Shown here: piece by piece, positions 33,541-43,950 of the stretch
How the letters are laid out: the number at the start of each line of letters is the position of its first letter
How positions within the stretch are numbered: position 1 is the first letter of the stretch
NCBI GenBank assembly: GCA_010909165.1
Contig: MU008166.1
Coordinates: 620,001 to 684,000, forward strand
DNA: 64,000 nucleotides
Direction of reading: 5' to 3'
DNA from: Anthoceros angustus
Taxonomy: Eukaryota; Streptophyta; Anthocerotopsida; Anthocerotales; Anthocerotaceae
The notes under the pieces: generated by a model
The model's database searches: none
What the model saw: the letters and a program-made list of their open reading frames with translations, nothing else
Told to the model about the DNA's origin: nothing
Translations under genes and position numbers: made by a program

Positions 33541-36035
33541 TGTGACATCGGAGTGGGTAGCCCCAATTGTGGTGGTTCCCAAAAAGCAGAAGGGAAAGAT
33601 ACGGGTCTGTCAGGATTGGAGGAAGTTAAACAAGGTGACCAAAAAAGACCATTACCCGCTTCCATTCATAGACAACATAATCGGACTTAGTTGCAGGAGA
33701 ATGGTCTACCTGCTCGGATGGGTATTCGGGTATAACCACCACATCTCGTGGAGAGTGATTGGCCACCAATGCCCTTCACTACAGATCGGGAACCTATGCC
33801 TACAAACGGAGCGCTGCTCGGATTAACAGGGCACCGTGATCCTTCATGCGACAGTTGTCAAGATTTTCAAGGAATACCTTAGGGACTTCATGGAGGTCTT
33901 CTGGATGACCTGCGTGTTTGAGCAGCGAAAGATCACCTCAACCACCTTCGCAAATGTCCGAACGGTGTCAATGCACAATTGTGTCTACATCCCGAGAAAT
34001 GTTATTTCGCATGCCGAGGGTATTTTGTTGGGGCACCGTGATTGCACGGGGATAGAGGTCGACCCGATAAGGTCAAAATCATTACCGCCTCAAGCCACCT
34101 ACCACATCAAGGAGCTTAGGGATTCCTCGGAATGGTAGGCTATTATCAAGGTTTGTGAAGAATTTTTCCGTAAGGGCCCGCTACGCATGACCAAGGAGCT
34201 TAGGGATTCCTCGGAATGGTAGGCTATTATCAAGGTTTGTGAAGAATTTTTCCGTAAGGGCGGCTACTCGCGCAGGACCAGGTGGGAATGGACGCAAAAC
34301 GAGAGGAGGCCTTCAATGATCTTCGACCACCGATCACAAAGACCCACGCGACCGATCGAGCAAGAAGTTCCACGTGTTTGTAGACGCTTCGCCTATGCAA
34401 TCGGTACCATTCTAAGCCAAAGGGATGACAAGAAGCACGATTACCCAATCTATTATGCAGGGAGGCAGCTCACTGACGCAGAAAAGAAGTATACCACCAC
34501 CGAGAGGGAGGCGCTGGGGATGGTGTACTCGGTTCGCAAGTTTCGTCACTATTTGCTATCCTACGAGTTCGTCTTCCATGTGGACCACTTCGCCCTCAAA
34601 CACCTGGTAAACAAAACTGACTTGTCTGGACGCATAGCAAGATGGATCCTACTCCGCAAGAATTCACGCTCACGGTGGAGACCAGAGGAGGTAAACATGT
34701 GAATGCGATTACATTTCGAGGTCGAGATGAGGAGGTTACACAGACCAAAACGACGATTTTCCCGATGAAGCTCATGGCAGAGTTAGAGGGGGCAGCCGAA
34801 CCATAAGGCGAGGTAAATGGTGGCTCGGCAGAAATGAGAAGGGAGAACGGATACACAAGGCCCACCACGAGGAGATGATGGAATTCGAACGGAAAATACC
34901 ACCGGATCTTTCAAACCCCAGCGGCAAAGCGCTTAGCGTCCGCTTGTACGACGCAAAGACAATCACAATCGGACCGGATGGGCGGGAGTTATGGGTAACA
35001 AGGAGCGAGTTATCCGAGCCGACGGAGATGCACGAGGGGAAGCGGAGGACATTTTGCGCATATATCACGTGCAAGAAGGTGCTTGAAACGGGTACCGGTG
35101 GCAAACCATGCATCGTGATGCTAGGAGTTTGTTAAACGCTGATGCCCCGCGAGGTTGGGAAACCGTCGCAACCACTCAATGGCCAATGGTTCCGATATTG
35201 GCCCCGCGCCATTCGAGAAATGGGGAATAGATTTGTTGGTCCCATACAAAAAGCGAGGGCGACAAAACCAATACATCCTCGTGGCTGACTATTGCACGCG
35301 TATGGTGGAAGCCCAAGCACCTGTAGACACCATGTAGTGGCTGTTCCTCTATGAACACATTATCACTCGATATGGTCCCTTGGAGCTTGTCACGATGAGG
35401 GTCACATTTCGTCAACGGTTATATCTCATATGACGATCTACTTCAACGCGCCACAGAAAACGACTTATAATCCCAAGGCAAATGGCTTAACGGAAAAGGC
35501 GAATGGGCTCTTGTGCGGGATCCTCAACAAACTAACGGTGGAATATGCGATTGGGATCTTAAGCTTCACCCGCCCGCATACCGGATCGCAGAGAAAATAA
35601 CAACGCAACAAACACCGTACTACCTCACCTACGCCATTCTCCTAATGCCTATTGAGTTTGAAATTCCCACCGCGATCTGTGAAACTAACCGCATGGCAAG
35701 AGAGGAAAGTCACCGAACGCCTGGTCGCCTTCGCTAAACATACAGAGGATAGGGAACGGCTGAGCGCATGCGTGATATTCAAAGTAAACGGAAAATATGG
35801 CATGACAATCGGTTGCGGAAGCAAGAGTGGGTAGTTCCTGTGACTTGGCCTCATTGCACGACAATAGGTATATGCACTTTCCGGAAGCTCCATCTTCGAT
35901 GGATGGGGCCATACAAAGTTCTCAAGTCTTCAAAGAATGGCTCAAGACAACCGCAAGAGTTAGCGGGACCTCCACTACCACCCGAGTCAATGGGTGGAGG
36001 GTCAAGAAGTATTATATAAGTTGGCGAGGACGCCA
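33541..36035 (+). pseudogene. Element 1 pol: reverse transcriptase, RNase H and integrase remnants
   Basis: Reverse transcriptase starts at 33545 with S-E-W-V-A-P-I-V and continues with R-V-C-Q-D-W-R-K-L-N and Y-P-L-P-F-I-D. The polymerase core with the YxDD box is largely missing: the trace jumps from about 33700 to the F-K-E-Y-L block near 33865. RNase H lies at about 34380-34660, with A-Y-A-I-G-T-I-L, T-T-E-R-E-A-L-G and H-V-D-H-F-A-L-K-H. Integrase (about 35180-35530) shows W-G-I-D-L-L-V-P and Y-I-L-V-A-D-Y, then a broken T-R-Y-G-P block and a P-Q-A/N-G block. The trace ends near 36030 with a G-P-Y-K-V segment and a V-N-G-W-R-V-K-K-Y-Y segment, the usual C-terminus of plant gypsy integrases. 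Stops and frameshifts are abundant, and a catalytically complete protein is not possible. Confidence 0.75.
34111..34262 (+). repeat. Two-copy tandem duplication (84 bp) in the element 1 pol remnant
   Basis: The units beginning ggagcttagggattcctcgg lie at 34111 and 34195 and continue identically through gtttgtgaagaatttttccg. Confidence 0.85.
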
Positions 36036-36640
36036 ACAAATGAGAAGGAGTATGTAAACGATCTAGTCTCGAAACCCCTGTTAAAATGTGCCCAAGTGAA
36101 TTTTTTGTTTTTGAGAGTGGTGTGAAAATAAGTCGATTGAGTAGTTGGGGATATTCATAGTAAAATGTCCTTGGCCTATGGAGTTCTTTTTGTTTTATTG
36201 CCTAGGTTAGATAATAAATGGTCCGGAATTTGGTGTTCCTTGGCCCATGGACCTCGATATCCACTACAAGGTCTATATATGGATAGGGGGGGTGGTTATT
36301 TGGGGTTTGTCTATAAGTTAGGGGTCGACCACGCGGTAGTGAATGAGTATGGGGTTGTGGATTGGGATGGGCGGTCGAGAAGACAACCGCAGCCAAACTT
36401 AACCCTAAGGAAATGTAGGTGACACTGCTCAAACAACGGAGCAACGGCGGAGCCGGCGGGGAGTGGAGCGCAACGGGCGGCCGGAGCGTGAGGTCGCCGA
36501 GGAGCCGTGATTCGAGAGGCGGACCGCGATCACGGAGAGCGAGAGGCGCGATCGTGGTGGAGGCCGCCTCGAACCCTCACCGGTGAAGTCGCAACCCCGG
36601 GGAAGGAAGGCGCGCGGCGCGCTTGGAGGAGGTAGGAACT
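36036..36640. other. Element 1 sequence after integrase, no gene seen
   Basis: Short AT-rich then GC-rich stretch. It contains tccttggcctatgg and tccttggcccatgg at 36167 and 36237, which resemble half-sites of the palindrome array at 11.5-13.0 kb. The match is short and may be chance. Confidence 0.35.
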
Positions 36641-37700
36641 CGAGACCGACCTTGTGAAATTCAGCGAGGTGGCACTGTGGCGCGAGACCGGGAAGACTAT
36701 CGGAAGGATGGCGCCCAAAGCCACAATGAGATTGCGCTTGCCCAATGGCCAAACATGGATCATTGGAAAGTCCGAGCTGGGGCCCGTGAAGGAGCTGGTG
36801 GGTTTCATGGAGAAGCGGTGGAATTACATGAACGGGATCGGTGCAGGAGTGCGCGCCACCTAAAGACAAGCAACCGGCGAGGGAATTAGAGCAAAACCTC
36901 GGGATTGGGACCGCATTGGTTAGGGAAGTGTATGGGCGCAGAAGGAGGAGGCGGAGGTTTGGTGATGGAACCTTCTCGGAAAAGGAGCACAAAGAAGAAG
37001 CAGCGCCCGGTGAAGGCGGGCGAATCCGGAACCCAATGGTTCGACGAATTGGCAACACAGCTTAATGGTCCGCCAGATGGCTTCTGCTTCCTACAAAGAC
37101 AAGAAGCAGGATTATTTGTCCGACCACTTGCCGTTGTTCCTCCATGAAGTTGTCAAGGCGAAAATCGATCGGGACGAATCCTCTTGAGAAGTTGAGTGAA
37201 GAAAGGTTGAACTGATTTCTCCTACCCTCGGCCCTCTCTAATTTCACCATTCCTAGTTCATCTTTATGCGCATGCTAATTGCCCCGCCAGAGGTAGAAAT
37301 TGTGGCCTCCTTCATATGTGGAAGCCTAGGAGGTGAAGTGGAAGGCGGAGGAGCCCAAGGAGGAAATTGAGGAGGAATCGGACACTGGGAGTCCATGGCG
37401 ATGTGCCCGAGGAAGAGAAGGAAATTCTACCAAAGAAGAAGAGGAAGACCGAGGCGACGGTCCCAAAAAAAAGTGAAGGTGGACGCCAGTCGGCGGTGCC
37501 GCTACCACGAAAAAGCAAAGAAAATGAAAGCCAAACGCATCGAGGTGGCGGAGGAAGAGGCGCGATCCGAGGAAGAAAATTTTCTTGACACGGATGCGAT
37601 GATGAATCAACCCGAGGAATTAGGTCGACCTCGTGAGCGGACCCTCCTCAAAGATGGGAAGAGATTTTCAAGGGACTCCAGCAGCAGAGGTGGATGCAAT
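36641..37700 (+). pseudogene. Additional 3' ORF remnant of element 1, function unknown
   Basis: Successive short open frames give one segment with R-L-P-N-G-Q-T-W-I-I-G-K and F-M-E-K-R-W (36651-36863), then W-F-D-E-L and L-N-G-P-P-D-G-F-C (about 37030-37085). Very basic Lys/Arg/Glu-rich stretches follow (37360-37600), reminiscent of nuclear-localisation or nucleic-acid-binding tails. It lies between integrase and the 3' LTR, where some plant gypsy lineages carry an extra ORF. I recognise no family. Confidence 0.35.
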
Positions 37701-38892
37701 TAATTGGTGAGGGTGCGCACTTTGTTGGGAAGGAAGGTGCTCGACGGAGGATGGCGCCCGCACGGGCCACAACAAGTGGAATTACAGGAGCCGAGACATC
37801 GATGATCCGGGCCCAAGCGATTTGTTGGACCAAGCGGCCTTGGCTCTCACATGGCTCGGTGCAAGGGCGGCGGAGGAAGTGGTGAAGGCCAGTTTGACGA
37901 GGAGAGGCCAAGCGCAAGCAATCGGAGGAAGACAAGCGGCCTTAGAGGAGATAAGATCAAGCTTCAGGATTTGTGCAGGCCTGTGAGAAGAGCCATGACG
38001 AGTCACAGGAAGCGCCATGGCTCAAATCAAGGATGCCCACGAGTCAAACCAGAGATGGTGGAGTTGTTGCGAGCCCAGAGTGTGAGGCGGCCTCTGTGGA
38101 GAAGGTCCATAAGCTGGCGGAACGGTATAAACGGGAGCGGATGAGGCACGTGGCCGAACGAGAAAAGAGAAGGGAAGCGAGGTGGACCACGACCGGGTAG
38201 TGGAAGGCACTACCGAGGGAAGGAACAGCCAAGGTAGTCAAACACCTACCACGGCCGGACCAACGACGGTCGTGGAGACCACCGTAGCGGAAGCCAAGGG
38301 ATCGGCGGGGCGACAGTGCGACGCGCACCCGCGAGGACATGGACCGAGCAACGGTGTAGTCTACGGAGGAGGGGGTAAGCACCTCCGCAGCAGGATCCTA
38401 TTATGTTGCGGCACATGGATGAGGAAACTTACGCTCGGGTCTATATGTGAATGGAGAACGCGGCTTAACTTCACCGCCCATGTGCGGTGGAAATAGGAGG
38501 GATCAGTCCTACCCATCGCAAGTGAGGACCCGGTGCATACTTCTACCATTGCGCCAGTGTGGGGATTGGCCCCTATTATGCGGAGGCGACTTGGAGGAGT
38601 TGAGTGAAGAGGAGGTCCAGCTTGGGTGGATGAGGAACCGTGGTAATCCTCAAGAATAGGCGGCCGGAAGAGGCGGAAGCCCGGTGGTATGCCCTCAATT
38701 AGGACGCCCAGCAGTGACAGTGAGGTGGAAGTGGGAAAACCCGCTGACCGGGCGGGTGAGGGCTCGTGGCGGGCGGCGATGGAGGACGAAGGCCAGGCGG
38801 ACGAGTCGGGGAGGGCGGATAGCGAGGCAATAAGGTGGTAGCATCCTAAATGAAAATTTGAGGATGCCCCATCGACCTAGATCGCTTAGAAT
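37701..38892. other. 3' internal region of element 1 up to LTR3
   Basis: GC-rich sequence with no convincing gene. From 38391 it matches 1-495 and in part 1989-2105, which defines the sequence that precedes each LTR of the array. An inverted repeat gcatcctaaa...tttgaggatgc lies just before each LTR (38842-38868 here, about 447-470 in the first copy). Confidence 0.6.
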
Positions 38893-39911
38893 TGTGGGTG
38901 CGCCTTTAGCTTTTTAGGATCTAGAAACTGGGAAACGGGGCCCGATGTATAAGAGGGGCAACTTTTGCCCACCACAACAGATAACTCGTTGAGATCCCCA
39001 CGCCTGTGGATGGTTGGAGACGTCCGATTGATGAGGTGGTGTGCGAGACGCCCCGGGAGTGGTCGAGAGCTTGCTCCGCAACGGAGGGAAGGAGGTGATG
39101 GAGCAATTTGCCGACAACGGAGGAGGAAGCCAAGGGATCGGCGGCGGTCCGGAGCTTGCTCAACGCCCGCGCGACGCCTTCTCCTTCACCTTTAAACCCG
39201 AAAGTTGTGTTCAAATCGTGAATTGTGTGAGTGCATGGTTGGTAGCCTGGGCGAATTGAGGGAGGGAGAGAGAGAGAAGAGATCGGGTGAAGGAGAGATC
39301 AAATCAGATGCTGGCGCGAGGTGTGAGATCGTGGCGGAAGAGTAAGTGAGCGAATTGGAGCGTTAGCAAAGGAGAATTGTGTGTGAATTGAGAACTCAAA
39401 CCGGTCTTTGGCGTGGAAAGTGCACAAGGAAAACAAAGTCTCTAGTAGAAACCGTGGGGTGGCGCCTGTGTGTGTGTGTGTGTGTGAGGAGTAAGCGTGG
39501 TATCCTAGGAACTTTGGTCTCTAGGAATTGGTGGTGTGCATGAAGTGTGGAGTGCCAAATAAAGTCCGATCCGTGAGCACGTAGCGCCCGTGTCCCGCGC
39601 CCGCCGGAGATGAGTTGCTAGGGTTTGGTGTGGGACCCACCTCGGTAGTCGTAGCAACTACCGGTTGTGGAATGAGATTTGCGGTCGTGAAATGGGATTT
39701 GCGGTCGTTGGACAAGTCGGAAGGTAGTAGTAGTTGAGTAGATAGGTAAGAGGAGTGATAGCAGTGAGCCCGACTTAGGCAAAGGTCGAGTGATAGAAGT
39801 TAGCGTCTCTTGGCACAAACCATTCCCTTGGGAGCGAATCCTAGGCCTACAACGACATTGAGGGTGAATGTGGACCTCACGGTGTCCCTAGACACAAGGT
39901 TACACTCCACA
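38893..39911 (+). repeat. LTR3 of element 1
   Basis: This copy has the same TGTGGGTG start and CTCCACA end as LTR1 and LTR2, with the (GT)n run at about 39468-39485. It is the terminal LTR of the array: what follows at 39912 is not a primer site but a chromovirus gag reading frame. It lacks the 141-bp duplication of LTR1. Confidence 0.78.
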
Positions 39912-40297
39912 CAGCCTACACCACCGAGTTTCGGCAGTTGGTAATGAGTATCCCTGGGATGACGGACGAGGAGAAGTTGGACCGGTACTCCCGTGGGCTG
40001 AAGCATGCAGTACGGAAGGATGTGGTGATGCACGCCAAGTGCGAGACATTCGAGGAGGCTGTCACGAGTGCCCAGCAGTCCGACGCACTGTATCACGAGT
40101 TTAAAGGCTGGTACAAGCCAACTAGGGGCGTTGAGAATTCGGGGCGAGGCCACTCCGATGGAGCTCGGGCATTCGAGCATTCGAGGCGTGCTATACACCT
40201 TGATGGGGCATCGCGCGCGCCCCACAGAACTCCCGCGAGGCTGGACGTGGACGAGGAAGACGGTTCCATAACAACAGAGGAGGTAACCGTGAAGTGA
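39912..40297 (+). pseudogene. Chromovirus gag, C-terminal part
   Basis: The frame that enters directly from the LTR3 junction carries Y-T-T-E-F-R-Q-L followed by I-P-G-M-T-D-E-E-K-L and Y-S-R-G-L-K, with A-V-R-K-D-V-V. This is the core of the retrotransposon gag domain. It ends with an acidic tail and a stop at 40295-40297. A zinc knuckle is not seen, perhaps because of a frame change. The N-terminal half was cut off by insertion of element 1. Confidence 0.75.
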
Positions 40298-40399
40298 ACC
40301 TTGCACAGGCAGACGTTGCTAAGACATTGGGAAACGGGGCCCCCGTGATTAGTCGCATGTTGGGCGGGGGCCGCTGCGTCAGCGGCGAAGCCTCGAGAT

Positions 40400-40770
40400 A
40401 CGACAATTATTCACAGTGCAAGGCCATATCAACGGGATACCTTGCCGAATCTTGATCGATTGCGGTGCGAGTACTAATTTCCTGTCCCGTTGTTTTGCAA
40501 GGAAGGCGTGCTGGATCTGGCAGGCACAGAATGCGGTTAGCTAATGGCCAGCTACAAGGGAGAGCTACACACAGCCGCCCCGTAAACCTACGGATGGGAG
40601 CGTACTGTGAAAGGGTGAGCTTCACCATAACAGAATTGGGGAATGGACACGATGCCATTTTAGGCATGCCTTGGCTCGAAGACCGCAATCCAGCCATCAC
40701 CTGGCCTCAACACGAATTGTCTCTTGTGCTGAGGCGATATCTTGTAAAGGAGCAACAGCAGTGGCGAGGT
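40400..40770 (+). pseudogene. Chromovirus aspartic protease
   Basis: The frame at about 40425-40490 gives I-L-I-D-C-G-A-S-T-N-F, the active-site motif with Cys where Ser or Thr is more common. A frame change follows, and the open frame 40465-40773 shows A-I-L-G-M-P-W-L, the second conserved part of the domain. It would process the gag-pol polyprotein. Confidence 0.7.
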
Positions 40771-40839
40771 TAGATTTGGAAGGTTTCGACCGCGAGCATG
40801 CGGAGGAGCATCAAGAAGAGGGGAGAGCACGGGATGACC

Positions 40840-41757
40840 CTGTTTGTCATCAAGGAGAGGCTCTGCCCTACACGACAAACAAGCTTTTGAAGGTGATCTT
40901 TGGGATTACTCAAATCATGGGCGATTTCCGGGGCGTCCTTGTCAACACCCTGCCTGCGGGGTTGCCACCATCCAGGAGTGTTGACCATCGGATTGAGCTT
41001 GTGCCAGGATTTCATAAACCCCCTATCGACCAAGATATCGGATGTCCCGTTGGAAATTCAGAGTCAACTGCGGTGGAAGAGGCTCTACATAAAGACATAA
41101 GACCTTCCAAATCGCCATATGGGGCACCCATTTTGTTTTCGCGTAAGAAGAACGGTAAGTTACGTATGTGTATTGACTATCGGGGGTTGAACAACCTCAC
41201 TAAGAAGAATACATTTCCTCTCCCTCGCATTGATGAATTATTGGAGGGACTGGCAGGGGCCCGCTACTTCTCAAAATTGGACTTAGTTAGTGGCTACCAT
41301 CAGATCAGGATTGCTGCTGGAGATGAGGAGAAGACAGCCTTTAATACCAGGTATGGCCACTATGAGTGGCTTGTTATGTCGTTTGGCATGACAAACGCCC
41401 CCGCATCATTCCAAACGCTCATGAACGATGTTTTTCATGGCCTAATCAACAAAGGTATTTTGGTCTACCTTGATGACATACTGGTTTATGGTAGGGATAG
41501 GGCGGAGCACGACAGGAACCTACGCGAGGCCCTGTCACGGCTCAGGAAGCATCAACTGTATGTCCAAGCCCCGAAGTGTGAGATACTACAGCGGCAGGTA
41601 GAGTATCTTGGGCACATTGTCGAGAAACCCAGATTCTCGACTCGACCAAAAGGTGCTGTGTCCGAGAATGGCCCACTCCATCACAAACACGTGATGTACA
41701 AAGTTTTCTTGGCCTCGCATCTTACTATAGAAAATTTATCTTGGGTTTCGCTAAGAT
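40840..41757 (+). pseudogene. Chromovirus reverse transcriptase
   Basis: One open frame covers the domain. It shows S-P-Y-G-A-P-I-L-F, R-M-C-I-D-Y-R-G-L-N-N, F-P-L-P-R-I-D, S-K-L-D-L-V-S-G-Y-H-Q-I, F-G-M-T-N-A-P-A-S-F-Q and the catalytic Y-L-D-D-I-L-V box at about 41470. These are the standard RT blocks in correct order and spacing. The segment before it (about 41030-41080) is slightly scrambled by indels, and the frame stops at 41757 before RNase H. Confidence 0.85.
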
Positions 41758-41805
41758 AGCCGCACTGCTGACGCCTTATTGTTAGGGGTGTGCATGGGGC
41801 GAATG

Positions 41806-42170
41806 AGGCCGCTGCTATCAGCGGCCACCACCGCTCCCGTCCTTGCATACCCCGAACCGTCCGTGCCATTTATCGTTACCACAGACGCATCCGATATTGC
41901 TGTAGGGGCCATTCTACAGCAGGACCAAGGAACGGGCAGGCAGCCTGTAGCCTACTTCTCGCGGAAGCTTAAGGGCGCTGAACTCAATTGGACGACAAGC
42001 GAGAAGGAGACGCTAGCCCAGGTACTCGCATTAAAAAACTGGCGTTGTTTTCTTGAAGGGGTAGCTTTTGACCTCGAGATACCACCCGCCCCTTGTTTAC
42101 TTACGCATAGCATCTCTCGCAAGGTGCCCGGAATTCTGCAGCAGCCAGATACTATCCGTTATGTCAAAGG
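41806..42170 (+). pseudogene. Chromovirus RNase H
   Basis: The open frame shows T-D-A-S-D-I-A-V-G-A-I-L-Q-Q-D with the first catalytic Asp, then P-V-A-Y-F-S-R-K-L and a S-E-K-E-T-L-A block with the catalytic Glu. It then shifts frame near 42080. It is in a different frame from the reverse transcriptase, so at least one indel lies between 41700 and 41800. Confidence 0.8.
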
Positions 42171-42197
42171 CGTGCGAGCGTTGATGCCCTTAGTCGA

Positions 42198-43349
42198 TTG
42201 CAGACTAATACTCTTGTCACTGAGGTACAGGTCCAGCCAACCTGGCACGCGGAGATTCGTGAGGCCCTTAGCGCCGATCACACCGCGGTGGCAGCATCCA
42301 AGGCGATTCAGGAGGGCTCCGCAGATTGGCAACTGCTGGATGGTTTACTATGGTATAAGCAGCGCTTGTTTGTTCCCCAACTGCCACATATCCACCGCCA
42401 AATCATTAAGGAGGCTCATAATTCCCCCTCCGCCGGCCATCAAGGTGTTCACAGGACCACAGCCCTCGTTCAACAGTCCTACTTTTGGCCCGGCTTACTC
42501 AGCGACGTTCGCGACTACGTCACTTTATGCTCCGCTTGTCAGCATAACAAGCCTTTGAGGCAAGTACCTGCCGGCCTTCTCCAACCCTTGCCAGTCCCTC
42601 TGATGCCTTGGGAGCAGGTGACTCTTGATTTCATCACCGGTCTTCCGCGGACTGACGAAGGTTTTAATGCTATTATTGTGTTCACCGATAAGCTCACCCG
42701 CCACGTCCTTCTTCATCCTACGCAGGATACCTGTACGGCGGAGGAGACTGCCGACATCTTTCTTAAGGTTGTCTATCGTGCTCATGGCTTACCCCGATCT
42801 CTTGTAAGTGATCGCGACCCTCGCTTCACATCCAGGTTCTGGCAGGCTGTACATGCGGGACTTCAAACTAAACTCTGTTTCTCCACAGCCTTCCACCCTC
42901 AGACCGACGGGGCCACCGAACGGGCCAATCAGGTTCTTGAAGATATGTTGCGGGCATATGCTGGTACTCATCAGGACCAATGGGCCACCTATTTGCATTT
43001 TGCGGAGTTTGCCTACAACAACGCCCCCAACAGCTCTACTGGTGTCTCCCCGTTCCTCTTCAACAAAGGCTTTCACCCGCGCACCTGTCTCTCCGCCTCC
43101 CTCCCCGCTCACTCTGCTGTCCCCGCTGCTACGGAGTTCCTGGCTCGCCGCCTCACCATTCAACAACAAGCTTGCCGCCTGGCCCATGAGGCCCAGAACC
43201 GGCAGGCTCAGTATGCCAATCGTCACCACCGCCCGCACTCTCTTCGTGTCGGCGATTTTGTCCTGCTCTCGTCCCGTCACCTTCCCCCCTCTCTTGGTGT
43301 TCGCAAGCTCTCCCCTCGGTTCTTAGGTCCCTATCGAATTCTGCGTTAG
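42198..43349 (+). pseudogene. Chromovirus integrase
   Basis: This open frame of 383 codons includes the zinc-binding H-N-S-P...H and C-S-A-C pair. The catalytic core follows, with D-F-I-T-G-L-P, V-S-D-R-D-P-R-F and F-H-P-Q-T-D-G-A-T-E-R-A-N, giving the D, D and E residues at the expected spacing. F-A-Y-N-N and the GPY-type segment (L-G-P-Y-R-I-L) close the domain. A TAG at 43347-43349 interrupts the junction to the chromodomain; otherwise the frame continues straight on. It would insert element cDNA into chromatin. Confidence 0.85.
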
Positions 43350-43697
43350 ATTGGCCCCGTTGCTTTTGAGCTCACCCTCCCTCCCCACTGCCGCTTGCAT
43401 CCCGTTTTTCACGTCTCTCTCCTCAAACCCTTTCATGGTTCCCCTCCCCCTGTCCCTGCCCCCATCCCCACCCCTTCTGGGCCCGAATTCGAAGTCGAAG
43501 CTATTTTACGTCATCGCCTTGTCCGTCGTCGCTACCAATTCCTGGTCCTCTGGAAGGGGTATCCCCTCACTGATGCCACTTGGGAACCCCTGTCTCACCT
43601 TACGAACGCCCCCGACCTCTTGCGCCAGTACCTTCACCAACACCACCTTCCCCTTCCTCCCTTCGTGGTCGAAGCTTCTTCTTCCCCCCCGGGGTGA
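43350..43697 (+). pseudogene. Chromovirus integrase C-terminus with chromodomain
   Basis: This stretch lies in the same frame as the integrase, after a single stop. It carries H-P-V-F-H-V-S-L-L-K and then the chromodomain, with E-V-E-A-I-L, Y-Q-F-L-V-L-W-K-G-Y, A-T-W-E-P and L-L-R-Q-Y-L. In known chromoviruses such a domain directs insertion to particular chromatin. Stop at 43695-43697. Confidence 0.85.
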
Positions 43698-43699
43698 GT

Positions 43700-43950
43700 T
43701 GTCACGACCCATGCCCTAACCATGACCTAAGCGCCGATCTCGGGAAAGCATAGTAACTTGAATCACGGGCCGTAGGATACGCGCCAAGTAGACGGCGCAA
43801 TCAGGGCCCGTGATTGCACCCTTTCTCTTGTATAAAGCCCGCGGCTCAACTTAAGCAAAGGATCTTTTTGTTGCGTGGAACCACTCCCCGGTTGTAGGTT
43901 CGCTCGGCCTAGCCCCATGACCATCACAATTACAGTGTGTTCAAAATGGA
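43700..43950 (+). repeat. Proposed 3' LTR of the chromovirus
   Basis: TGTCACGACCC, a common start of plant gypsy LTRs, follows a ccccccggggtgag tract 3 bp after the coding end. A tataaa box (about 43832) is followed by leader-like sequence. The right end is not fixed because the other LTR is outside the window; a CA end near 43936-43952 is likely. Confidence 0.55.

Larger units (their letters stand above)
1..39911 (+). mobile_element. Ty3/gypsy retrotransposon array (element 1), non-chromodomain, three LTRs, interrupted by CACTA element A
   Basis: Three related LTR copies lie in the same orientation, and two of them are followed by a plant-type tRNA primer site. Between the second and third LTR are remnants in the order gag, aspartic protease, start of reverse transcriptase, [25.8 kb CACTA insertion], rest of reverse transcriptase, RNase H and integrase, then a long 3' region. 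That order is that of Ty3/gypsy. No chromodomain is seen after integrase, so it belongs outside the chromoviruses (Tat/Athila-like side), which is inference. All genes carry frameshifts and stops. The first LTR is preceded by the 3' internal end of another copy, so the array extends left of the window. The third LTR abuts the gag of the chromovirus, into which the array was inserted. Confidence 0.85.
39912..43950 (+). mobile_element. Ty3/gypsy chromovirus (element 2), right part, with chromodomain and 3' LTR
   Basis: The order is gag, protease, reverse transcriptase, RNase H, integrase, chromodomain, then a proposed LTR start. The chromodomain after integrase defines the chromovirus clade. 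The left part (5' LTR and the start of gag) is missing and should lie left of the window, beyond the element-1 array that was inserted into gag. It is far better preserved than element 1, with four long open frames covering almost all of pol. Confidence 0.88.

Noticed and set aside
36167-36250. Palindrome half-sites shared between element 1 and the array in element A
   Set aside because: Only two 12-14 bp matches without the paired half; too short to claim common origin.
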